From Amycolatopsis marina (GTDB taxonomy: Bacteria; Actinomycetota; Actinomycetes; Mycobacteriales; Pseudonocardiaceae): 64,000 bases of DNA. The stretch is taken from NCBI RefSeq assembly GCF_900111885.1, contig NZ_FOKG01000007.1, positions 248,001 to 312,000 on the forward strand, written 5' to 3'. Below the pieces are notes generated by a model, which saw nothing but the letters and a program-made list of their open reading frames with translations, was not told the origin of the DNA and searched no databases. Positions 41,043 to 48,550 of this stretch are shown here, piece by piece. Numbering within the stretch: position 1 is the stretch's first letter; each line of letters opens with the position of its first letter. Position numbers and translations under genes: made by a program.

Positions 41043-43526
41043 TCACTGCCGCATCCGGGTCATGTCTGGATCCAGTACGGGGTCGGCGACGACCGTCGCC
41101 GGATGTCGCTGATCGAAATAGGACACTTCGAGCCGGGTACCCTCGGTGGCCAGGTCGGCGGGCAGCCAGGCGTAGGCAAGGCTGGCGCCGACGCTGTGGC
41201 CGTAGGCCGCGCTGGTGGTGAAGCCCACGACCCCGGGATGTGTGGGCGCGAACACGGCCTCCGATCCGAGCAGCACCGTGCCGTCGTCGATGGTGAGGCA
41301 CCGCAACCGCCGCCGTACCGGCTGCTCTCTGCGGCGCAGTAGCGCGTCGCGGCCGATGAACGCCCCCTTGTCGGGTTTGACGGCGAATCCCACCCCGGCC
41401 TCGTCCGGATCGTGCAGGCTCCACATGTCGGTGCCCCAGGCCCGGTAGCCCTTTTCGATGCGCATCCCGTTGAAGGCACCGCGACCGGCGGGGATCACCC
41501 CCTGTTCGGCTGCGGCCGTACTCAGTAGGTCCCACAGTCGCAGGCCGAACTCGGCGCCGGTGTAGATCTCCCAGCCGAGTTCGCCTACATAGGACAGTCT
41601 CAATGCGGTCACCGGAACCTCGGCGACGAAGAACTTCTTGGCGCGGAAGAACCGGAACTCCTCGTTCGAGACGTCGGCGCTCGCCAGCGGGCCGAGTACG
41701 TCCCTGGCGCGCGGGCCCCACAGCCCGATACAGCACGTGCCACCCGTGATGTCGCGAACGAATGTGGTTTCGTCGGCGTGTGCCCGCAGCCAGGCGATGT
41801 CGCGGCGACCGTTGAGCCCGACCTGGAAGGTGTCCCTGGAGAGCCTGGCCACCGTGATGTCGGCGCGGATTCCTCCCGTCGGCTCGAGCATCAGGGTGTA
41901 CGTGACGTATCCCGGCGGGCGGTCAAGCTGGTTGGTCGTCAGTCGTTGCAGCAGGTTCAGCGCACCCGTGCCGCTGACCTCGGCCCTGGCCAGGGAGGTC
42001 ATGTCGAACAGCCCGCCCCGCTCCCGGGTGGCGAGATGTTCGGCGGCGACCACGGGGGAGTGGTAGCGACCTGCCCACGGTCCTGGTTCGGCGATGGTTC
42101 GTCCTTCGGTGAGGGCGGAGTTCGTCTTGTACCAGTGCGGGCGCTCCCAGCCGTTCGCCTCGAGGAAAACACCACCGAGTTCGCGTTGCCGGGGGTAGAA
42201 GGGGCTGGTGCGCAACGGCCTCGGCTGCTCGGGGGGCTGCTGCGGATGGATGATGTCGTACACCTCGCGGAAGCTCTGCGCACCGCGGGTGGACACGTAG
42301 GACGGACTGTGGGCGAAGTCCTCGAACCGCCGCACGTCCGCTGAGCGCAGATCCATACTGGGGACGCCTTCGGCCATCCACTCCGCGACCGCGCGGCCGA
42401 CCCCGCCGCCGTGGGTGATCCACACCGCCTCCGCGAGCCAGAAGTTGTCCACCTCCCTGCTCGGCCCCAGCAGCGGCATTCCGTCCGCGGTGAACAGGAA
42501 CAGCCCGTTCATACCCTCGGAGATCTGGGTGTCCCCGAGGTGGGGCAGCAGCCGCACCGCGTCGTGCCACGGCTCGGCGAAGTCCTCGGCGGTGAACGGA
42601 AGCACCGAGGGCATGCCCTTCCAGGCTCCGCCCTCGGACGGCGCCTCGGTGCCAGTGCCCGGCGTGCTGACCGCTATCCGCTCGGCTCGGACGGGCATCA
42701 CCCGGTGCTGATAGGACCCGATCCCGTACCGGTCGTGAATCTGGCGGAAGTACATCGACCGGTCCTGATGACGCAGGATCGGCTGGGTCACCTCGGCCTC
42801 AGCCATCGCCGGATCCTTCAGTCCGGGCAGTGCGGTCGTCACCGCGTACTGATGTGCCAGTGGCTGAGCCGGTACCGAGACGCCGGCCAGTGCGGCGACC
42901 GCGGGACCCCAGATTCCGGCGCAGCACAGCACGCGTTCGACCGCGACCGGTCCCCGGGTCGTCAGTACCGCGCGAACCCGTCCGTGGTCGAGCTCGAAAC
43001 CGGTGACCCTGGTGTCGGCCTGGAACCGTACGCCTCGGGCCTGCGCGGCACGTGCCATCGCCTCGGCCGCCCGAACGGGTTTCGCGATCCCGTCGGTGGG
43101 TGTGTAGAGGCCGCCGTGGATTCGCCCGGGATCGATCTGCGGGATCCGGGCGTGCACGTCCGCGGGACCGATCAGGTCGGCGTCGATGCCCCAGGCCTGT
43201 GCCAGCCCGAGCTTGCGCTTGAGGTCCTGCCAACGTTGCGGGGTGGTCGCGACCTCGATGCCGCCAACCTGATGGAAGCAGGGTTTGCCGTCGACCTGGT
43301 CGGTGGTGAAGCGCTCAACCGTGTAAGCGGCGAGCTGGCTCAGCAGCTGCGCAGGGTTGATCTGGAACACCAGGCCAGGGGCGTGTGAGCTGGAACCGCC
43401 GGTGGCGAACAGTGGGCCCTGTTCGAGCACCAGCACGTCGGTGATGCCCAGCTCGGCGAGGTGATAGGCGGTGCTGCACCCGACGATGCCGGCACCGATG
43501 ACGACGGTCTGCGCGCTGGAGTCCAT
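41043..43526 (-). CDS. Dimethylglycine oxidase-like FAD enzyme with GcvT domain
   Basis: An 827-residue fusion: an FAD-binding DAO domain (about 1-390, beginning VVIGAGIVGCSTAYHLAELG and GSSSHAPG) and a THF-binding GcvT domain (about 430-815: GLFDMTSLARAEVSG, LSYVGELGWEIYT, MRIEKGYRAWGTD). The order and length equal those of Arthrobacter dimethylglycine oxidase (about 830 residues), which demethylates N,N-dimethylglycine and gives 5,10-methylene-THF. Sarcosine dehydrogenase is the alternative. ATG 43526 is first in the five-gene one-carbon operon, downstream of the TTGC repeats at 43548. Confidence 0.9.
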   Translation of the reverse strand: MDSSAQTVVIGAGIVGCSTAYHLAELGITDVLVLEQGPLFATGGSSSHAPGLVFQINPAQLLSQLAAYTVERFTTDQVDGKPCFHQVGGIEVATTPQRWQDLKRKLGLAQAWGIDADLIGPADVHARIPQIDPGRIHGGLYTPTDGIAKPVRAAEAMARAAQARGVRFQADTRVTGFELDHGRVRAVLTTRGPVAVERVLCCAGIWGPAVAALAGVSVPAQPLAHQYAVTTALPGLKDPAMAEAEVTQPILRHQDRSMYFRQIHDRYGIGSYQHRVMPVRAERIAVSTPGTGTEAPSEGGAWKGMPSVLPFTAEDFAEPWHDAVRLLPHLGDTQISEGMNGLFLFTADGMPLLGPSREVDNFWLAEAVWITHGGGVGRAVAEWMAEGVPSMDLRSADVRRFEDFAHSPSYVSTRGAQSFREVYDIIHPQQPPEQPRPLRTSPFYPRQRELGGVFLEANGWERPHWYKTNSALTEGRTIAEPGPWAGRYHSPVVAAEHLATRERGGLFDMTSLARAEVSGTGALNLLQRLTTNQLDRPPGYVTYTLMLEPTGGIRADITVARLSRDTFQVGLNGRRDIAWLRAHADETTFVRDITGGTCCIGLWGPRARDVLGPLASADVSNEEFRFFRAKKFFVAEVPVTALRLSYVGELGWEIYTGAEFGLRLWDLLSTAAAEQGVIPAGRGAFNGMRIEKGYRAWGTDMWSLHDPDEAGVGFAVKPDKGAFIGRDALLRRREQPVRRRLRCLTIDDGTVLLGSEAVFAPTHPGVVGFTTSAAYGHSVGASLAYAWLPADLATEGTRLEVSYFDQRHPATVVADPVLDPDMTRMRQ

Positions 43527-43547
43527 ATCGGCCGCCCTCTGAGCTAA

Positions 43548-43581
43548 TTGCGTATAGAGCAACTCATCGCGTCATACGCAA
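43548..43581. promoter_or_regulatory. Inverted TTGCGTAT repeats before the one-carbon operon
   Basis: TTGCGTAT at 43548-43555 is repeated in inverse at 43574-43581, with a further GCAA at 43559-43562. The region lies 22 bases upstream of the dimethylglycine oxidase start. TTGACG (minus strand, 43605-43610) is a candidate -35. A plausible IclR operator, since the IclR gene is at the other end of the operon. Confidence 0.55.
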
Positions 43582-43698
43582 CAGTGCTCCCAGATTCAGG
43601 TGTGCGTCAAGTCACGCCGTGTACTGCATTACGGTGACAATCGAGTCACCACTGTTGCGTTTCGTGCACAGCACCCCGTCGTGCGCCGCGATGGAGTG

Positions 43699-43746
43699 CC
43701 TGCAAGTACCCCCGAGCAAGATCACCCAGGTCGCCAACCGCTACCT
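43699..43746 (+). repeat. Third copy of the 9102-type repeat unit
   Basis: 48 bases that match 9105-9152 at about 40 positions, with the blocks CTGCAAGTACCCCC, GCAAGATCA and CGCCAACCGCTACC identical. There is no inverted partner here. It lies in the gap between the dimethylglycine oxidase gene and the phosphatase gene. Just upstream, 43633-43650 holds a GGTGAC-N6-GTCACC dyad. Confidence 0.7.
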
Positions 43747-43794
43747 GGCGGTCCCCCTGCCGGGTGGCCTCGAGTGCTCAGTGCGGGTGCGCGG

Positions 43795-44238
43795 TCAGGG
43801 CGAGGGGAATCGCAGTACCCAACGGCGCTGCCACGGCGTCTCGATGGCCTTGGGCTGGTAGGTCGACCGGGTCCAGGTGATGGCCTCTTCCGGCGACAGT
43901 CCGGCAAGGACGGCCAGGCAGGCCATGACGGTGCCGGTGCGTCCGACGCCTCCGTGGCAGGCGACTTCGACACGCTCGCCCGCGCGCGCTCGCTCATACA
44001 GGTCGTAGATGCCCTGTACGGCGTCCTTTCGGTCCCGGGGCAGCAGGAAGTCGGGCCATTCGACCCACCGGTGCGGCCAGGTCAGCGTGTGATCGTGCCG
44101 AGCGCGCAGGCGGCTGGTGCCGAGATAAAGACCGTAGTCGGGCTGTGCGCCACTCGGAGCAGGGCGGCCGAGCCCGCGACCGCGAACCCAGAAACCACTG
44201 GGCAGCTGTGTCGTGTCGTCGAGTCGCGGGCTGTTCAC
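43795..44238 (-). CDS. Protein-tyrosine/dual-specificity phosphatase-like protein
   Basis: A 147-residue phosphatase with the P-loop CHGGVGRTG (Cys94, Arg100) and a possible general acid in WPDF (Asp63). The fold resembles small dual-specificity or DSP-like phosphatases of actinobacteria. GTG 44238 overlaps the stop of a 21-codon reading frame by four bases. No kinase is adjacent, although a receptor Ser/Thr kinase lies 8 kb away. Substrate unknown. Confidence 0.85.
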   Translation of the reverse strand: MNSPRLDDTTQLPSGFWVRGRGLGRPAPSGAQPDYGLYLGTSRLRARHDHTLTWPHRWVEWPDFLLPRDRKDAVQGIYDLYERARAGERVEVACHGGVGRTGTVMACLAVLAGLSPEEAITWTRSTYQPKAIETPWQRRWVLRFPSP

Positions 44239-44300
44239 GCGCTCTGCGGTTCCTGTTCGCGGGGCGATCCGCTCGCGATCTGCTGGAGCTCGTCGGTCAC
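44235..44300 (-). CDS. 21-codon leader-like ORF overlapping the phosphatase start
   Basis: GTG 44300 opens a 21-residue frame (VTDELQQIASGSPREQEPQSA) that ends in a TGA overlapping the phosphatase GTG. TACGCT six bases upstream of the GTG is a leaderless-type -10. The layout suggests a translated leader that couples to the phosphatase. Short length leaves real doubt. Confidence 0.4.
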   Translation of the reverse strand: MTDELQQIASGSPREQEPQSA

Positions 44301-44371
44301 GACAACAGCGTACCCAAGAACCGGACCACAGCCCGCTAACGTCGCCGAGGGCGCGCGCTGGACGGCACGGG

Positions 44372-45301
44372 CTAGACCCAGCGCACCTCTTCGGGCAGGC
44401 GCAGGTTCTGGGATCGCGCGTCCACCAGCAGTTCCATCAGCGCCAGTGCGGTTCGGGACAGGGGACGTCCCGGGTCGTGGATCAGGCAGATGTCGCGTTC
44501 GACGACCGGTTCGGTCAGCGGGCGGTCCTCGACCCCGGCGAACCGCATCATCGGCAGCACGAGCCCTGGTACGACGGACACGCCTAGCCCCGCGGCGGTC
44601 AGTCCCGCCACTGCTCCGATGTTGCGGGCCTCCGTCACCGGTCCCAGTTCGATCCCGTGCTCGGTCAGCGTCCGGTCCACATAGGTCCGAATGCTGCTGG
44701 TGCGGTCGAACGCGACGAACGGCTTGCCCGTCAGATCTGTCCACTTGAGATTCTGTCGTGCGCCGAATCGGTGTCCGGGAGGGAATACGCAGACGAACCG
44801 GTCGACCGCGACATGGCGGGCGTGCAGTGTCGACGGCACGGTCGCGGCCACCGTCACGGCCATGTCCACCGTCCCCTCCGTGACATGGTCGAGGACCTCG
44901 CGGGAGAGACCGTCGCGAACGGACACGGTGACCTCCGGTCGTGCGCCCCGAAACGCCGACAGCACCGGCGGCAGCAGTGTCGCGGCCAAGGACGGCAGGG
45001 CGGCGATCGACACAGCTCCTCGTGCTCCGGCGAGGTATCCCTCGAAGTGGCTCAGCGCCGCGTCGAAGTCGGTCAGTAGTCGCCGCGCGATCGTCAGGAA
45101 CTGTTCGCCGTCCGCTGTCGGCCGGACCCTGCGCGTGGTGCGTTCGAACAGGGGGACGCCGAGCCGCTGCTCGACCTCGAGCACGGTGCGGCTCATCGAC
45201 GACTGCGCGACGTGGAACTCCCGTGCCGCCGCCGTATAGCTGCCCGCGTCGGCCACTGCCACGGTGGCCCGCAGATGCCGCATCTCCAGATTAATGCCCA
45301 T
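44372..45301 (-). CDS. LysR-family transcriptional regulator
   Basis: A 309-residue LysR regulator: N-terminal helix-turn-helix (AAAREFHVAQSSMSRTVLEVEQRLGVPLFERTTRRVRPTADG) and a substrate-binding domain (GAVSIAALPSLAATLLPPVL...VVPGLVLPMMRFAG). It is divergent from the transporter-AtuA-CocE operon with 137 bases between them, the classic LysR arrangement, so it probably activates that operon in response to its substrate. The ATG 45301 start is standard. Confidence 0.93.
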   Translation of the reverse strand: MGINLEMRHLRATVAVADAGSYTAAAREFHVAQSSMSRTVLEVEQRLGVPLFERTTRRVRPTADGEQFLTIARRLLTDFDAALSHFEGYLAGARGAVSIAALPSLAATLLPPVLSAFRGARPEVTVSVRDGLSREVLDHVTEGTVDMAVTVAATVPSTLHARHVAVDRFVCVFPPGHRFGARQNLKWTDLTGKPFVAFDRTSSIRTYVDRTLTEHGIELGPVTEARNIGAVAGLTAAGLGVSVVPGLVLPMMRFAGVEDRPLTEPVVERDICLIHDPGRPLSRTALALMELLVDARSQNLRLPEEVRWV

Positions 45302-45438
45302 GTCGCATCAATCTATCCGAAACCGATGTTGGACGGTGGGTGGTGGTGACGGTCACACTCTCGTTCGAGGTCACAGCGATGCGACCGACCGCCGCAAGCG
45401 GGGCCTCGTCCGTGAGCCGTCGAACGAGAGGCCGGCAG

Positions 45439-46854
45439 ATGTTGTCCCTGGTGGGTTTCCTGACCATCGGCGTGATCCTTGCGTTGCTGTTGACCAACCG
45501 GGTGGCCGCGGTGGTGGCACTGGCCGGTGTCCCGGTCGTCGGTGGTCTGGTCGCGGGCTTCACGCCGTCCGAGATCGGTGACTTCGTCGGCGACGGGCTT
45601 GGCGGAGTCGTCGGTGTCACGACGATGTTCGTCTTCGCCATTGTCTACTTCGGAGTGATGCGTGACGCGGGCATGTTCGACCCGGTCATTAGGCGCATTG
45701 TGACGTTCGCCGGGAACGCACCGGTCACCGTGTGCATGGCGACGACGGCGCTCGCCTGTGCGGCACACCTGGACGGCGCGGGCGCCACCACGTTCCTGAT
45801 CACGATCCCGGCGATGATGCCCCTGTTCGACCGGCTGGGAATGAGCCGGCTCGTCCTCACCACCTGCGTCGGTCTCGGTGCGGGCGTGATGAACCTGCTG
45901 CCGTGGGGCGGTCCGACCGCTCGCGCCGCGGCCGCGACCGGCGTGACGGCCAACGAACTCTGGGTGCCGCTGATTCCGGCGCAGGTCGCCGGAGTCGTCG
46001 CGGTCCTTGCCGTCGCGTGGTTCCTCGGGCGGCGCGAGCAGCGCCGGCTCACGGCCGGGAGCGGCGATATTCGCGAATCGGAGACCGTCCTCGCGGATGG
46101 GACACCGACCGCGCGGCCGGACGGCAAGGGCGGTTCGACGCACGTCCAGCAGGACGCGAACCCGGCGGAACGCTCAGCGCCGGGCAGCACACCGGTCGGC
46201 GACGAGCACAACGAGACCCTGCGCCGTCCGCGCCTGCTCTGGTTCAACATCCTGCTGACGGTCGCGGTCATCACCTGTCTCGTGGTCGCGGTGGCACCAC
46301 CGGAACTACTGTTCCTCGTGGCCGCGGTCATCGCCCTGTTGGTCAACTATCCGGGCCTGAACCGGCAGACCGCCCGGATCGAGGCGCACGCCAAGGGCGC
46401 CATGCTGATGGCAACGACGTTGCTCGCGGCAGGCGTGTTTCTCGGCATCCTCGAGGGCAGCGGGATGATCGACGCGATGGCGTCGAGTGCGGCCGGTGCG
46501 ATTCCCGACGGTGCAGCTCCCGCGCTACCGCTGATCGTCGGGGCGCTCGGCGTCCCGCTGAGCCTGGTGTTCGGTCCCGACGCCTACTACTTCGGGGTCA
46601 TGCCGGTCCTGATCGGTGTCGGCGAGCAGTTCGGCGTGCTGGGTACCCACATCGCCCAGGCCTCGCTCCTCGGCGAGGAGACGGTCGGTTTCCCGATCAG
46701 CCCGTTGACCGGGTCCTTCTTCCTGCTGGTGGGCCTCGGCGGAGTGCAGATCGGTAGACACATCAGGCATCTGATCGGCTGGGCGTGGCTGGTCAGCCTG
46801 GTGATGCTGCTCGTCGCCGTCGCCACGGGCGCCGTTCCGCTGTGGGCCGCATGA
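45439..46854 (+). CDS. CitMHS-family (citrate-Mg2+:H+ symporter) transporter
   Basis: A 471-residue secondary transporter with about eleven hydrophobic segments and a central hydrophilic loop near residues 195-265. Family motifs are CAAHLDGAGATTFLITIPAM, GGPTARAAAATG and VFGPDAYYFGVMP. ATG 45439 (MLSLVGFLTIG) is chosen with GAGAGG upstream; upstream starts lack a site and add a hydrophilic lead. Members carry citrate with divalent cations, but the AtuA partners suggest a different carboxylate here. The stop overlaps the AtuA gene. Confidence 0.9.
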   Translation: MLSLVGFLTIGVILALLLTNRVAAVVALAGVPVVGGLVAGFTPSEIGDFVGDGLGGVVGVTTMFVFAIVYFGVMRDAGMFDPVIRRIVTFAGNAPVTVCMATTALACAAHLDGAGATTFLITIPAMMPLFDRLGMSRLVLTTCVGLGAGVMNLLPWGGPTARAAAATGVTANELWVPLIPAQVAGVVAVLAVAWFLGRREQRRLTAGSGDIRESETVLADGTPTARPDGKGGSTHVQQDANPAERSAPGSTPVGDEHNETLRRPRLLWFNILLTVAVITCLVVAVAPPELLFLVAAVIALLVNYPGLNRQTARIEAHAKGAMLMATTLLAAGVFLGILEGSGMIDAMASSAAGAIPDGAAPALPLIVGALGVPLSLVFGPDAYYFGVMPVLIGVGEQFGVLGTHIAQASLLGEETVGFPISPLTGSFFLLVGLGGVQIGRHIRHLIGWAWLVSLVMLLVAVATGAVPLWAA

Positions 46855-48191
46855 GCGGCGCGGTCGTGCGGCTCGGCGCGGGGGCCGGGTTCGCGGGCGA
46901 TCGTCTCGACCCCGCCGTGGACCTGGCTCGCCGGGGCGACCTGGACTATCTGGTCTTCGAGTGCCTTGGCGAGCGAACCGTGGCCGCCGGGCACGCCAGT
47001 CGCCTGGACGATCCGGCAACGGGTTACGACCCACTCCTGGGTACCCGGATGCGCGCCGTGCTGCCGCACACCCTCGGTTCCGGCACCAAAGTGGTCACCA
47101 ACTCCGGGGCGGCGAACCCCGAGGCGGCGGGAAATCTGGTGGCGAACACCGCGGCGAGACTCGGTCTTCCGGCACGGGTCGCCGTCGTCACCGGGGACGA
47201 CGTCCTCGCCGCGGTGCGCCGCGCCGACCCGGTCGTCTGGGAGACCGGTGAGCCGTTGTCGACATGTCGCGACGAACTGATCTCGGCCAACGCCTACCTC
47301 GGTGCGGATCCGGTCGTCAGCGCACTCGAACTGGGAGCCGATGTGGTGATCACCGGGCGTCTCGCCGACCCAGCCCTCTACCTGGGACCGTTGCGGCACG
47401 CGCACGGCTGGGGCGCGGACGACTGGGACCCCCTCGGGGCGGGCACGGTTGTCGGTCACCTCCTCGAATGTGCGGGGCAGCTCACCGGCGGCTACTTCGC
47501 CGACCCGGTCACCAAACCGGTTCCCAATCTGGCGCAACTTGGATTCCCGTTCGCGGACGTCGCAGCCGACGGCACCGCCGTGCTCGGCAAACTGCCCGGC
47601 ACAGGCGGCAGGCTGGACACCCGCACCTGTGCCGAACAGTTGCTGTACGAGGTCGGCGAACCCAGTGCCTATCTGACGCCCGATGTCACCGCCGACTTCT
47701 CCCGCGTCGCGTTCACCACCGTCGGTGAGCACCGGGTGCAGGTGGCTGGCGCGAGCGGGCGGACCCGGCCGGAGCAACTCAAGGTCACCCTCGGGTTCCG
47801 CGGCGGCTGGCTGGGGGAGGGGCAGATCTCCTACGCGGGGCCCCGCGCTCTGGATCGCGCGAGACTGGCCGCGGACGTCGTGCGCGAACGACTCGTGAAG
47901 GTGCACGGACTGGCCGGGGAGGCGGTCGAGATCGAGTACATCGGGGCGGGTGCGGCGTTTCGCGGCTTGGCGCCCACAGGGGACCCGGTCGAGGTGCGGT
48001 TGCGGGTGTCCGCCCGCGTGCCCGATTCCGAACAGGCCGCGGCCGTGGGGTGGGAGGTGGAAGCGCTCTACACCAACGGTCCCGCCGGCGGTGGTGGGGC
48101 CAGAAAGGACAGTAACGAGGTTGTCGCGGTCCGGTCTTGCCTGCTTCCCCGACACCTGGTCACCCCCGCCGCGTACCTCGTGGAGGCATGA
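46851..48191 (+). CDS. Acyclic terpene utilization AtuA family protein (DUF1446)
   Basis: A 446-residue protein of the AtuA/DUF1446 family, named from a citronellol/geraniol degradation cluster of Pseudomonas. Typical blocks are LDYLVFECLGERT, VTNSGAANPEAAG, DVVITGRLADPALYLGPL and HLLECAGQLTGGYFAD. The C-terminal ferredoxin-like domain found fused in many members is absent here and is encoded by the next gene. ATG 46851 overlaps the transporter stop. The reaction catalysed by AtuA is not established. Confidence 0.9.
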   Translation: MSGAVVRLGAGAGFAGDRLDPAVDLARRGDLDYLVFECLGERTVAAGHASRLDDPATGYDPLLGTRMRAVLPHTLGSGTKVVTNSGAANPEAAGNLVANTAARLGLPARVAVVTGDDVLAAVRRADPVVWETGEPLSTCRDELISANAYLGADPVVSALELGADVVITGRLADPALYLGPLRHAHGWGADDWDPLGAGTVVGHLLECAGQLTGGYFADPVTKPVPNLAQLGFPFADVAADGTAVLGKLPGTGGRLDTRTCAEQLLYEVGEPSAYLTPDVTADFSRVAFTTVGEHRVQVAGASGRTRPEQLKVTLGFRGGWLGEGQISYAGPRALDRARLAADVVRERLVKVHGLAGEAVEIEYIGAGAAFRGLAPTGDPVEVRLRVSARVPDSEQAAAVGWEVEALYTNGPAGGGGARKDSNEVVAVRSCLLPRHLVTPAAYLVEA

Positions 48192-48550
48192 TGTCCCCAT
48201 TGGTTCTCGACGACCTCGCCGATGTCCGGGCGGGCGACAAGGGCGACACCCTGATGGTGTCGGTGTTCCCGCGCAGCCAGGCCGACCTCGACCTGCTCGA
48301 TGCCCATCTGACCGCGGACCTGGTGGCCCGGCACTTCGGCCCGCGAGTCCGAGGTGTGGTCACCCGGACCGTGCTACCACACCTGCCTGCGCTGGTGTTC
48401 TCGGTACCCGGAGTACTCGGTGGCGGCGTCACCGGATCCACCGCCCTTGACGGCCACGGCAAGACGCTCGGCTACCACCTGCTCACGCTGTCTCTCGATC
48501 CGCCGTCGACCACCACCGAAGGAGTTGCTGACCATGCCTCCACGTCCTGA
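48188..48550 (+). CDS. AtuA-related C-terminal domain protein (separate subunit)
   Basis: A 120-residue protein matching the C-terminal domain of long AtuA proteins: LDDLADVRAGDKGDTLMVSVF, an LTADLVARHF helix, LPALVFSVPGVLGGGVTGSTALDGHGKTLG. ATG 48188 overlaps the AtuA stop; ATG 48191 is the alternative. It would form a complex with the AtuA body. Its end overlaps the hydrolase start by 17 bases. Confidence 0.85.
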   Translation: MMSPLVLDDLADVRAGDKGDTLMVSVFPRSQADLDLLDAHLTADLVARHFGPRVRGVVTRTVLPHLPALVFSVPGVLGGGVTGSTALDGHGKTLGYHLLTLSLDPPSTTTEGVADHASTS

